Positions 34,745 to 47,440 of a DNA stretch of 64,000 nt are shown piece by piece. The notes under the pieces are model-generated. The model was given only the letters and a program-made list of their open reading frames with translations, was not told the DNA's origin and did no database searches. Numbering within the stretch: the first letter of the stretch is position 1; each line of letters opens with the position of its first letter. The position numbers were made by a program, and so were the translations under genes. Origin of the DNA: Blakeslea trispora (taxonomy: Eukaryota > Mucoromycota > Mucoromycetes > Mucorales > Choanephoraceae); assembly GCA_025331445.1 (NCBI GenBank), contig JAIWNE010000002.1:620001-684000 (forward strand), in the 5' to 3' direction.

Positions 34745-37700
34745 TTATTTGTCATTTTTCTTTGATTTTTTCAAATGAAAGAGTTTGTGTCCCTTATGAT
34801 AGATTTTAGCTATCGGGTTTTGTTTTTCGTCGTGGTGTGATGTGTTTGAGTCTTCTACAGGATCAGAATGCGAGTGGTAGCTATCCACTGGGTTCTCTTG
34901 TTTTGTTGATTGATGTTCCTCCTGTTCAGAAAAAGCTGGCATGTCACTCATGGACCTGCCTGAGCCGGAGTTACTCTTTGTGTTGGGCTGTGGTATATCA
35001 GATTGAAGACTGTTAGAGGTAGATGTGTTCTTGGGAGGCTGAGCAAAGTTAAAGGCAGTGGATCCCATCTGCGTAGTCACACGGCGTGTGGTTCCCATAA
35101 ATGTCTTTTGAGTCTTTCTTCGAAGTAAGAGTTGTGGTTCCCATTTCAATCTCAATCTGACTGATCCTGTATCACCTGATTGTCCACTTAATGGAATAGT
35201 GATTTCGCGAGCAAGGAAGCTTTCTACCATATCACCTCGAATGGAAATACCTCCTGAACCTAAAAAAAAATCAGGCTTTCTGTCAGATTTTGTACACATG
35301 TACATAAGGCTTTTTTTTTTGTCTCACCTAATGGTTCATCACCTTGAATCTGATTCCAATCATACACTTCGATTCTAAAGCTAGCTGTCACACGAGAATT
35401 AATAGGCACCTCAAACATTTCATCTTTCCAGGTAGGATTACAGTTCTTCTTGATATAGGCACTCTTATGAACCACATCACCATCAATAATAAATTTAACA
35501 TAAGGATCGCTTGTGCCAGACTTATCAGCAGCTCTTAGATTTCTTGCACTCAACAAGGTCACTCGAAGTATACCTTGGTTTTCCATACTCTCCTGAGGAT
35601 CCAGCCTGAAATTCAAAAGAGGCGAATAACTAAAGCTAAGACGGACCTGAGCAGATCCACCTGCGGGTTGAAGAAGATTATACCATTCACCTTCGTCGTC
35701 ATCTTCAATCTTGAAGAGATTAGCCATATTCCATGAGCTTGAGGTCAACAGCTTTTGTCTAGCACGTCTTTGAATCTGTTGAATGATGCGTTCAGTACTT
35801 TCATACCAGTAGGCTACCTTGGCATCATCTTTCTCAGTGCTATCTTTAGGTTTCAGTTCAATAGCCACACGAGATAGACCAGCATCTTTGACAAACGCAT
35901 CTGTTGTTGCATTAAAAGCTAAAGTACGCCCCTTGAGGACTTCTGTCTTATGTTGAGGACTAAGCGAATCAATCATGATATGACAATAACATTCATAAAC
36001 TGTGCTTGACTTGATTTCGTGCACCTTGATAGTCATAACACCACTGTTGTATGCATGGATGTCCACCAAATCATCTGGTGTGTAGCGAATTGGTATACCG
36101 TGCAAGTCAACCATAGGTAACTCATTCTTTTGAAGTGCATCTGAACTGGTCTTGTTACTTGAAGACGTTGCCTCTTCTCCTTCTTTAGTTTCTGGTATTG
36201 TTTCTTCATTCTCTTCATTTTCTTGTTCTTCCTTTAAAGTCATGGTAGGATAGAACTCTGCTGTATAAATCAAAAATCCCTTTTGTGAATTGCCATTATG
36301 CAAAGGCACTTGTCTAAAACAAAACGAAGCTTAGTTTTCAAAGTAGTCATTCTCTCTTTTTGTTTCTGTCTTACCTTTCCAATTTTTTATCTAATGCCTT
36401 GTACCAAGATGTATTGTCTGTCTTGCGTTCTTCCATCATTTCATGGGCTGATAACATAGTTGATCCAATGAGTTTATCCTTATCTTTAGAATTCCATTGC
36501 ATCAATTCCAATACAAAAGTCTCATACATAGAATGAACAGGTATATAGTGATGTTCACCCCATTCAGGGTTGGTTGAGTTATCAATAATCTCGGTCTTTG
36601 CACGCTTTTGATTGTTGGATTTGATACGCACATAACTGTCGACTGATCTAGAAGTGAAATCTTCAGCAGACCAAATAGAGAAACGAATTATACCCACTGG
36701 TGCAGCTATAGCAAAAAAAAAAATTAGTCATCATCTTGGCTTAATAGTTTACAAAAAAAAGAAAAAGAAAAACTTACTGTAGAGACCAACACCACCCATA
36801 CTGGCTAGACTTGTCAAAACTACAGGTTTCCATTGAACACTGAATCGTATACGTGCCTCAATTTCCTTTCCCTTCTTTCTCAGATTCCACCAATATTCTC
36901 TATCATCTTGCTGACGCATAATGTCAACCAAGTACGAATCCCAAGAGCCAAGTGAGACGTCTTCAGCAAAATCAATCGCGTCAATGATACTGACGCGGAC
37001 AAACACTTCTGTCTTATCAAGTACAAGGATTTCATGCGATTTTTCAAACTTGGGATTAGATGTGCGCTTGAAAGTAGGTGTCTTGAATCGATCGACACCA
37101 TTGACTTTGATGACAGCATAAGGATTGACCTTTTTGGATGCCAAATATTTACACTCATGAATAGTGATACGAAGAATACCAGAATCTACAAGTAATCAAT
37201 TTAGTATTCTCTCTTCTGTATCTCACAATTACACATACTGGAGGGTTCTGCTTCTATAAAAGTGCCATCTGATTCTTCAATTGGTTTAGAGACTGGGAAA
37301 TAACGCATGTCTACTGAAAGATCAGATATATGCTTTCCATGACGTTCCATACGCAACACACTAGAGAAATAACAGATGAGCATGCAATCCATAAAAGATG
37401 ATCGATGACTTACAGATTATCCAATTCATTGTCCTTTTTATGCTTCAGATCAACTAAATTAAATTGAGTCTTGGCCAATTTTTTACCAGCTTTCTTTGTG
37501 TTGTTGGACGTTCTTAGCTCCATGTTCAAGATGGATTCTAGATTGTTAATAAGCAAGAACTTGGTTTCATTCCAATGAGGGCTTGTTGTGTTTTCACATA
37601 TAGAGGTTTTCTCCAATTCTTGTGCGGCATCCAAATAAAACCGAATGAACGGATTCAACTGTGCGTCTGATGCTTTGATTCTAGAACAAGAATGAACTGT

Positions 37701-39335
37701 AACAGCTAATACACCATGGGCTTGACCTAGGTATTTATAATATGTTGAGATTTTGGTTCTTGGTTTAGATCATATAACTTACTAATATCTAATTCACCAG
37801 CAAAGAATTTTTCGACATCAAATTCAAACACGTTTGGATGATACATCATAGGTCCCAAAATAGCATGAGCTTGATCACGTACAAAAGATTGAAGACCAGG
37901 AATCTAAATGATAGAAAAATCAGCCTTTTACTGTTCCCCCTCCTTTTTGTTTTTTCTTATAATCCCAAATAAACTTACATTGTTCACATCAAATCCAAAT
38001 GTTTCACCACCTAATGGTTTCAAGACATAATCAAACTTGGGTTTTTGCATAAAAGAAGCACTGACAATTTTGACATGTGGCATCTTGCTGATAAACTGAA
38101 GTTGAACTCGAATCAGGCCAGAGAAACTCATGTCTTCTACCAAGACAGGAAATGCAGTACCAACCATGCCTTTTCCTAAGCGAATATTCAACACAACCTT
38201 TGGATTGACTTTTTTCTCCAGTTCGGCGGCTGACATGCCTGTAGTATCATTAGGTACAAAAGAAACAGTCCAATCCATACACTTGAAGAATAAAATAAAA
38301 AAGAAAAGAAGGTTGTTTAGATGAGATAAAAACAAGCTATTTGACTGGATCTAAATCAGAGACTTTAACTTACAATTGTATCCATCTGAGCAGTTGGAAT
38401 ACACTTGACATGTTCTATACGAAATGGCTTAGACCCCAATGTAAACTGATTCAATCGAACCGAATCTAGAAATCCGGGCAGATAATCTATAATGTATGTA
38501 TCGATATTCTCAATGACATAAGCACTAATCACAGGCTCAAATATAAGCCAAAAACGCTGGATAAAGTTGTTGAGCCATTCTACGTTTTCGAATTTGGTAT
38601 TGCTCATGGCAACTGAAGTGAACTCTCGATGGATATCATCTGAGGTATGTGATCGAAATCGATAGAATCTTATGTTATAATAAGTGCCTGATAGAAAATG
38701 GTTGTCAACTCATTGGTTTTGTATTGTCAACTTTTTTCTTTCTTTCTTTCTTTTTTACCTACAAACAAAAGGCCCAGAAGGAAAATGGCCATACCAGCAC
38801 CTAATTGAACAATTAACCAAAATCCAATACCAATGACAAAAATGACGCCATAGTCCTGCCAATCTTCTGCCAAAGGAGGATGTGTCAGAAACCCAACCAT
38901 GTTTTCCAATGCATCTTGTCCAGGCTTCTTCTCTGTAGCCATAATGCCGAGAGATCCGCCTGGATTGATAGCATTCGAAAAAGCAGTCCAACCAATGCGA
39001 GCATCATCAGGCAATGGCTTACTAACACGATATCCACCTACTGTATGGATAATCGGCTGTTGGCGGCGTTTTATCGAAGATTGCGTTCTTTTGACGTCTG
39101 CTCTAGATTCTTTCTGTCTTTCTTCTACGGGCTTTCTTTGAGCGGCTTCAATTGCCTGTTTGATCTTGGCAGCATCGCTTGAACCTATTTCAGTGGTAAA
39201 GCCCTCTTGGTTACGACCTAAACTTCGGAAGTCCGGCACTTTTCCTTCCGGGATATAAGATGTGGCTGCTTCCGAGTTTACAGGCTCAAGTTTGGGTGAT
39301 GACGATGTACTCTTATTTTCTTCAATAGATGACAT
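34745..39335 (-). CDS. tricalbin: ER-membrane SMP and multi-C2-domain tether
   Basis: Large multi-exon gene. The N-terminal exon (38727-39335 region) holds a cytosolic head and a hydrophobic hairpin (YGVIFVIGIGFWLIVQLGAG and MAIFLLGLLFV). Next comes an SMP lipid-transfer domain (EFTSVAMSNTKFENVEWLNN, FIQRFWLIFEP, DYLPGFLDSVRLNQFTLGSK, VVLNIRLGKGMVG). Several C2 domains follow: GILRITIHECKYLASKKVNP; GIIRFSIWSAEDFTSRSVDS; and a late C2 (GILRVTLLSARNLRAADKSG, TSDPYVKF) whose Asp loops suggest calcium binding. The tail is basic and Ser-rich, ending FHLKKSKKNDK. Tricalbins (yeast Tcb1-3; E-Syt in animals) tether ER to plasma membrane and move lipids. Exon joins were only partly traced, so exact protein length is uncertain. 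Confidence 0.88.
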
Positions 39336-42300
39336 GATGTGGTAGCATTGAATTGAGAATTAAGAATAAAGAAAAAACAAAAAGAAAAAAAAAAGAAAAA
39401 AACTTGAACCAATTCTTGCTTGTGTCATTTATGCGTCTCAATTTTTTTTTTGACTTGTTTCTCCGCTTTTCTTAGTGGATTTTGTTAACCGTAAAAAACT
39501 TTGGGTTTGTCGCTTTTCTTCTCAAACATAATATATTTTCTTTTCATTCATATTCATTAAGAATATACTTGCAAATAAGGCAAAATGAAACAGATATAGA
39601 TGTTGTATTGAAAAGGGGTATTTCCTCCAATCGATCAAGACTCGAATAGCGATAGATTTTACCTATTCACAAAATCAACCCCTTTTTTTTTAGTTTTTCA
39701 GGAATATTAGTTGTGCGTTACTTTGCCTTTCAAAATTAATATGTGAGGGGTGATGTGAATCCAAAAAAGGAAATTAGGTTGTGATACTTGATCTTTCACG
39801 TAATTATTTATAGATAATGTAATAACAAAAAAAAATGATTGTGTATTAGGGCTATGTTTTACTGATAGTAATATAATGCTTACACACTCGAGTTGGAGAT
39901 TGTACTGTCAAGGCCTCTTGCTCATTGTGGTACTGATGTATTGTTCTTAATGAGCAACACAGAATCTGAGAAAGATAAGAAGGTTGGTGTTCAACAGTCT
40001 TGAGTCACCATAAGCTGTAGTCAGACCTCAGTTAATTCATATTCGACTTTATCATGCAATTTGAGCCCGACCAACTCTCGATAATATGTAAATATGACTA
40101 TATTCATGATTTTGCAACTGAAAGCTTAAAATTTTATTTAAACACCATGTAGTTGATGCTTGGGTTATTTGCGATTCGAGAATAAATTGGAATGGATCAA
40201 AAGTAATCAAAATAATCAACGCACTGGTGTCCACAATGTCTTAACAGATGTTTTTGCCCAAGACAATGAAGAACTGTTGGATAACTGGTAACAAGTAGCT
40301 GTACATGAGGTTCAACAGTCCAACAAATAGCCACTATGGGTCCAACTAGACCTTGCCTTTACTTGTTGCTTCGGACTTTAGCTTATACAGCTTTGAAAAG
40401 CAAACTATCAAAGTATGGTGATGCTGATAGTCCGTATATCATCGCCCAGGTTTTCTCCACCCTCTTAGGATACCTCAACTATCATTTTTTTATAAACAGG
40501 CTGGGATGCCTTGTAATCGCAAAAAAAAAAGAAATAATCCAATAAAGAAAAGATGACATTGCGGCTGTCTTTAGAAGCAAACACAGCTTGACAAAGAATA
40601 TGTTTCCAAAACAGCAGTTTCTCTATATTTTCCTTATAAGGCTTCAATTGCCTTTCTTTTCTAATATAAAGATATGAACAACATATCCTACTGTTGGATT
40701 GGTAAACAAATTAGCTACTGGGACTGTTTTGTGTAAACCTAGTCCAACTCATCCTTGTCTGAATCGAAGCAGTTCGTAACAGATAGCTTTTTCATGTTAA
40801 ATTAAACGTCCATTAGCCGACTATCAAATACCAAGTAAGCCTTTTGATTTATTTGCTCAATAGCAAGAGTAAGTCCAAAATAGTGATACCAAGAGAATAA
40901 GAATTGACAGCATTTACATGTTAATCTAAGCTGGCTTCATTGTTTTAACAATCTTATTTTTGGAATTCATTACGACTAAAAGAAAAAAAACGACTTCTTT
41001 GGGAAAAGAGAAAGGCAGATTTGCTTACTTGGTTTATCATTAGCAGACTTATTGACTCAAGGTAATTGAATACAAAGACACGTTGCATCATTCATGCTAC
41101 TAAGCAAGAGATACTAGAATGAAAGGTAAGGATATGATATTTCTATGAGCTATTATACTAGGGGTATATTCATTGATAGGCTCTTCAAATTTTAATATGC
41201 AACCAACTAAACCTATAGGAATATGGAAAGATTAGAGGGTTGGCAAAACACAACTTTGTCAACAAATGCATTGGTTTACCTTCATCTTGTGTAAGGCTAC
41301 AAACGCGATTTCAAGTGAGGATTTTTCAGATTAAAACCTGTATCTTGCCATCTTGTATATCAGGCCTTGCTATACGTTCTGGCATCTGATTGTTCTGGCT
41401 GTTTAGTGATCTGAAAGCTGACATTGAGCTTATCAGCTTCTTTTGTTCATCAGTTAAGCACAACGAATTAATCGCTTTTTGAGTAATACAACTGACTAAC
41501 ACGTATCAAACACTTTTTGGAAATGCTAACATAGACAAATAAGCAGCAATACCTCTATTGCATTTCAGTTTCAGTTTTTGAAGGCAATGTATGGTATTCT
41601 GGTAAATGTGTATTTTATTTTTTTAAAAAAAGAAAAAGGTGTTGATAAGGATGAAGCAGGCAGAGACATAAATTTCGACAAAGCCGCTTACAACTGGATG
41701 AGTTAAGATGAGTGACAATATATAGATTTGCGTCGTTTTCTCATCTTATTGTTTGTGAGATGGTGAAGAATTTCATCCAGATTACTGCCTGTATAGACCT
41801 CGCAGGTAGGATTGAGTTCATTAGGGGGGGGGGCTATTCGGCCTCAGTCCAACTTTCATGTAGTGACGACAAGCACAGCAGGACAAAACCAATTGAATTT
41901 AAATGTATTCGTTTCAATAGTCATTCTTCTTCTTGTATATCTCACATTGTTGGTTGTGCTTATGATTTAGATAAACGCAGAGAAAGGAATCTGCTTTAGC
42001 CACGCAGAAGTTAAGACTTGATTTAGCACGCCTGTTGGCGAATTTCATTGGCTCAATGTCCCTAAGTGTGCCTACACTGATTTATGTACTTTATGGTGTA
42101 CCGAATTGTAGTGTATATTGCTGATGATGCCTATGAGTTTCTTGCTGTTTTGTATCGACATAATGATACATTATGTGCAATAGGCAGCAATCTTTGCCTT
42201 TGGTACTTCAGCATCTAATAAAAAATCATTGGATTAACCTAAGTATGAGAAGATCAGTTGTGCCTTTTTTTTGTCCCATAGTCAATGCAGTTCATGCTAT

Positions 42301-45300
42301 GGCTATAATAAACCTAAATAGGAACAATACATTAAGAACCTTCTGAAAACATCGATTATCATTCAAACAGGCAACTCATTCAAGCAAGCAAATTCATTGA
42401 TTGCTAATTGACAATCATCAGCTATTGTCCTCTAAGTCATTAGATATTCCTACGCTCTTTTCTTTATTGATTGGATTTGAAATATAAACATATTATTTGA
42501 GCCATAAACGAACGACTGCAATTCATAGCAAAATAGCTTGAATTCGTACTGAACTTGTTGAAACAATTTTTTTTATGAATATCTGAATAGCAGTAAAAGT
42601 TAGAAATTGTATTAAGGAAACCAAAAAAAGAAGCAATGTTAATTGGAAGCTCTGGCTCATGACATGCAAGCAAAAAATTTCAGGGCTTTGAACTCAACAA
42701 CAAAACACTTAGTTAATTATACTCTATTTTGAGGATGACTGCAAAAAAGAAGACGACATGCTAGAGCTGCACGCACGTAGTAGTGTCCTAAATGGGCTAA
42801 GAAGTAGTTGAAGAAATTGAGACATAAAAGTAAAAGAGAACAAAGAGAGTAGCAAACAGCTTAGGCCAAAATGCGAAATTGAGCACTATGGTCTGAGATC
42901 CGCAAACTGTTTGGAGTTGGCTTGACTCTTTTATATTACTTTTTGCTTAAGCAACACACAAAACATCATGCAAAAAGGATAGACCTCATAGGCCAATGAT
43001 TTTCTAAAAGTACTTGTCAAATATGGGCCATAAGGAAAGAAGTAATGAGATGTACAAGATATTATGTAAATCAATACAAAAAAGCAGCACAAAACAAACG
43101 TATAAGCAGTACATTGGTTTCTTCTCACTGTATTCTTGCTTGTCGTGTAACTATGTGAATGTAAGCATGCATTTTGATTTCTTACGAGCATATCGCAAAC
43201 CCTACCTCCATTGCGGTAATAAAATTAGTAGCTCCACTGCACTCTGGTTAATTTTATCGACCTTCACTATGGTACAGTATGCTGCGCTTTGTAAGATGCT
43301 CGTAGTTTTTTATTGTATAATCTTGTGTGCATGCAATAACATCTAGATCACTATCATGCTTGAAATATAGACTCGATGCCTTCCAAAAAAGAAAAGACAA
43401 AAGGCTATGTTTTCAAATAAGTAATTTGAGCATCTCAAGTTGTTGTTTTTTTTTTCACTTGTCTAGTTTCCCTGACGCTTTTTGCGTAAAAAGCCTTATT
43501 TAGATCTGCTTCTTTACATTTGTACAACACCTAAATTTTCGAATAAGCCTTTAGGTATAGCATAAAGCAGTGTTATCGACTAAAAGAGAGCAAAAGCTTG
43601 AAACTACAACATGTTGCAAATTGATGATTCCAAAATGAAAGGTGTGCCAAGAACATCAACATGATTAAGTATCAGAGGCTTTTTTCTCTCTCTCTTTGGG
43701 ATATCTCGTAGTTAGATGGCCTGTTTATCGCATCTGGATATCATGACAAAGGCTTTAACAAACTATTTGGAAGTAATTGCTCTAACAAGATAACACCATG
43801 ATAACTTTAAAAGTTTTACAAAAGCTCATTATGATTAAAGATACAGGTTTAGGAGGACAGAGAATAAATCAGGTTGCGAGTAAAAGCTTTCTATTTAATT
43901 TTTGCTTTTAGAGTTTGATGAGTTTCTTTTGCTTTTGTTTTTTTATATGTTCTTGCTGAATGACTACGCAACTGTTCCTGAAGCAGGAAATGTTTAACAA
44001 AACAACCAAGCCAAAGACAAATCAAATGCTGACTATTGATCGATTTGCAACGTCAGCATGAAAAGCAATTCGATATGACAAGCAACTCAGAGATCTAGTT
44101 TGACACAAAAACAGATGAATCAGGTAATTGATAGTAGCATAGATCATGGATTGACTTCTTTCTCACTGAAAAGAGTGAAAAATGACGTTGTATTTACAAT
44201 CATATCTCAAAAGCAGAAAGAGAAAATCTTATTGTTCAAAGAAATCATTACCGATTCTTCATTTGACTTGCTTTACGCATAATCAGCAGGCAGAATATTG
44301 GAGCTCATTCTTTTCTTGATAAAAAGTCTAGTTGGATCACCAGTCTTTTGATACCGCGTGTTTTTTGGCGTACCTAACATGCAATGAATAAACTTGTTTG
44401 GTCTTCGCCCTCCCTTTTCTTTGATTTTTTCTGACCAGGTTAATCAATGTCCACCTCTTTTTTCTACTAAGGACTCAGAGATGCGTCAACAGTACCATGT
44501 ACTATAACGAATCAAATGCATCTATCAGAGAGGAAAGAAACAGATATTTTCACCAAACGAATTATTCAGGACGATCAAACTAAGGTCATTTGTGCAGATA
44601 AACATTTCGCAGGCTAAATTTTATAACAAGAATTTTTGAATAACACAGTTGACAGAAAATCATTGCGAAAAGTGCATACAGTTCTTGAGTGTGATTTTTG
44701 TAGTGCCTCAAGAAAATAAGTTGTAAATTCTGTTAACGACATCCGTTATATTTTTATTTATTAAGCAAATCACAACAATGAAGAACAGCCAGTTTTTGAG
44801 AGTCTCGTTTAACACGGCGAATGCAATGTTGTCATACTTTCTATAGTTGCGAGCAGTCAATAAGATAGAATAATGTTGAAAAGAGCTGATGTTTGCGTAT
44901 GTTTTAGACCGAGAGTAATATACTAAGCGGAGACATGCAATTTGATATTTTGCATCAATGAACCTACCCATCTGTTTTTCATTGTTATTCAATTGACAAA
45001 CAAGTAAAAACAAAACAATGATCTTTTTTTTTACAAGCTGTCTCTTGTTCCTTTTTTTTTTTTATCCTCATTAACCTCCTTACATTGAGAAAAATTATGA
45101 CTTGTGCCATTCGTACTATTTCAAACCACACACAATGTTTCTCTTTCCAAGGCACAATTGCCTATATTACAACCGGCGAGAAGCCTATAGCTACAGCAAG
45201 GAATTTTTTTTAAAAAGGAAGTAGAATACAAAGACTTTTGGACACTATACATATATGATGCTAGGTTTTTTCTTTATGAAACATGAAAACTCAAAAGCAT

Positions 45301-45990
45301 TTAGGTATTCAGCATGATTAAGATGAGTCTCAAGAAAAAAAAAAATTGTTTATGGTGATCAAGAAACAGCTTATCAAAGATTCATGTAAACTATTACCTT
45401 CGACAAGATAAGAAAATCATACCTGCTATAAATTGCCAGTGGAGTTACACAGCTTATTAAATTACTATCTTGTTATCAGATTTGAAATCATTGAGTTGAT
45501 AGAAATTGACAGATCAACTAAAATTGGATTGTTTGCTCCAATGAAAAAAGAAAGATGAGATACTCTAGGATCAAATTCAAATTTACAATTGCTTGTTGCT
45601 TGATCATGTAGCTTATGACTGATAGTTTTAATCTTGAGACACTATACATGCAGAGTGCATATTCTCCTGTTCATATCTACACAGGAACGATTCGAGATCA
45701 ATTACATTGGAAAGCCAGAATCTACATCCTTTTTGTGTATTTCAGTTGTGGGCAAAGAAGATGAAAGGATGTTATTTTTAATTGAGTATGAGTCTGTGTA
45801 TGTATGCATGTATATATTAGATATAAATAGTAAAAAAAAATAGATAAATAAAAAGATGAGGGAAGGATGAAAAAGTACGTTTTTGATATGAAGTTATTTG
45901 ATCTTCCCCTCCCATATATTGATCTACTGTACTGATGAATAAGTGAACAAGAGGAAAGCAGTACAACTGTATACAGTCAGAAAAAATAGA
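39336..45990. other. 6.6-kb gene-poor region
   Basis: No ORF here has domain character, codon-like regularity or splice continuity. Frames of 60-110 codons exist (for example 43014-43346 and 41712-41999) but read as random AT-rich translation. Faint protein-like fragments occur near 40185-40270 (LTDVFAQDNEELLDNW), broken by stops. A poly-G run lies at 41824-41832. Likely decayed element DNA or an unannotated non-coding region. Confidence 0.5.
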
Positions 45991-46433
45991 CTATCGCTCT
46001 TCGAAATCCCAATAGATGGTCATATCATTCGAGTTCAATTCAAATTCGAATTCAACATCTTCAAGGAATTGTAGTTCATGTACTAATAAGGCAGGAATCA
46101 CACAGTTCTCTGATGCATTTAGTATGTACGCCTGGCTTGTCTGTAGGTCATCGATCTGTATTGATCCAGATAGAACAGTAATTCGAGACATGGCAGGGAA
46201 ATGATGAGGGGGCTATGAAATCATTCTTTCTCTGTTAGCTTCTGATGTTTCTATCCTGTAAAGATACTTGCCAATGAAGTGCCTGCTCCAAATTTCATTG
46301 TGGTTTTCAAATAAGGTGTGGTAGTCAGGTTTTTCCATTGGCCACCCAAGCAGGCAGGGAATTGAGGAATTGGCGTATAATGATCTTGTGGCTGCTTGTT
46401 TTTCAAAATGCTAGTCTGAATAGAGGAAATCAT
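45991..46433 (-). CDS. small cupin/DUF1971-like protein with a GC-AG intron
   Basis: Two exons (46272-46433 and 45991-46212), 127 aa. It reads MISSIQTSILKNKQPQDHYT, FPACLGGQWKNL, FGAGTSL, then after the intron PPHHFPAMSRITVLSGSIQI, CVIPALLVHELQFLEDVEFE and MTIYWDFEER. The pattern RITVLSGS...VIP...VHE...L-EDV-FE-E resembles the short cupin-fold (DUF1971/YeaR-like) family. Only splicing from TTG|GCAAGT to TTCATAG|CCC keeps the frame; the nearby GT (A|GTATCT) gives phase errors with every AG in reach. Function unknown. Confidence 0.6.
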
Positions 46434-46524
46434 GTTTAAAGTGAAATAGATTGGAAGTAAAGAAAAAGAAATGAAAGAAATAGAAAAAAAAGGCAATGAT
46501 AAATACCTACTGAGTAATGCAAAT

Positions 46525-47078
46525 TTAATTCATTTTAGTAAAGCATAATAATCTATGACTCTTTCCATCTCTTTCATTGATGCCTGTGACTAAGTAATCG
46601 GCAGTCACTGTTGGGTCAAATTCACAAGGAGCATTTGTCACACGTACACTTCTGCATGACGATAGTTCCAGACATAAAGAGAAACAAGAGATAAGTCTTT
46701 TATCTCCTGTCTATACTACTCTGTTACATTCAAACTCAAAGGTGAAACTTATACAAAGTGTATATTTCCTTCTTGTCTCTTTTTTTTTCTTTTTTTTTTT
46801 TTGATTTTATGATTTTCAATAAACCAAATTTTTTTTTTTTAGTCTATTGGATTATTGTCATTAGTTTCTTTTTTGTAAATGTAAATTAGCTCAACTTTAC
46901 CTGATATGTTTATAAACTTCCTTTGCACAACTTGATTCGGGTATTCGCCTAGATGGATTTTAGTGTGTTCCCTCGCTCCTTCTCCCCTTTTTTGTTTTAC
47001 CCTTCTATCTATGCGTCTCTTCCGTTCGCTCATCCCCTTTCTGTTTCTTTTTCGAAAGCGTTGCCAGATGAAATGCAT
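46525..47078 (-). CDS. candidate two-exon gene, unrecognised
   Basis: Exon 1 (46901-47078) starts MHFIWQRFRKRNRKGMSERK and is strongly basic, continuing HLGEYPNQVVQRKFINIS. A GTAAAG donor and a CAG acceptor (intron 46707-46900, long for this genome) join it in phase to exon 2 (46525-46706): GDKRLISCFSLCLELSSCRS, PCEFDPTVTADYLVTG, INERDGKSHRLLCFTKMN, stop. Exon 2 looks protein-like; exon 1 is less convincing and the join is by frame only. It lies between MSH6 and the cupin gene on the same strand. Confidence 0.3.
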
Positions 47079-47440
47079 CAATTGAGTGCAGAATTATTTG
47101 TTTATTCTTGTTGAGCATTTCATAGGTGTCGAAACAATAACAATCAAAACAAGAAAGAATTGTTACGTTGCACAGAAAACAAAAGAACAAATAAGTTTGA
47201 GCTCAGACCAACAAACTGTCAATTAAACAGCCATTTTCAATAGGCCGAAACCAACAGACATTCTTTTTTCTTTAATAGAGGAAAATGAATGGTTTATTGA
47301 CAGCAGAAAACCAACAAAGTATTCTTTCTTTTTGAGCAAAATGGGAGATATATTTCTTGTTGTTTGCATGAATCGCGTTTGACAGCGATAATAAGGGAAA
47401 GCATAGTTTTTTTTTTTTTTTTTTGTAAAAAAAGCATCTC
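47079..47440. other. intergenic between MSH6 3' end and candidate gene
   Basis: 362 bp of AT-rich DNA, including a poly-T run at 47407-47424 close to the MSH6 stop. No other feature seen. Confidence 0.55.
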
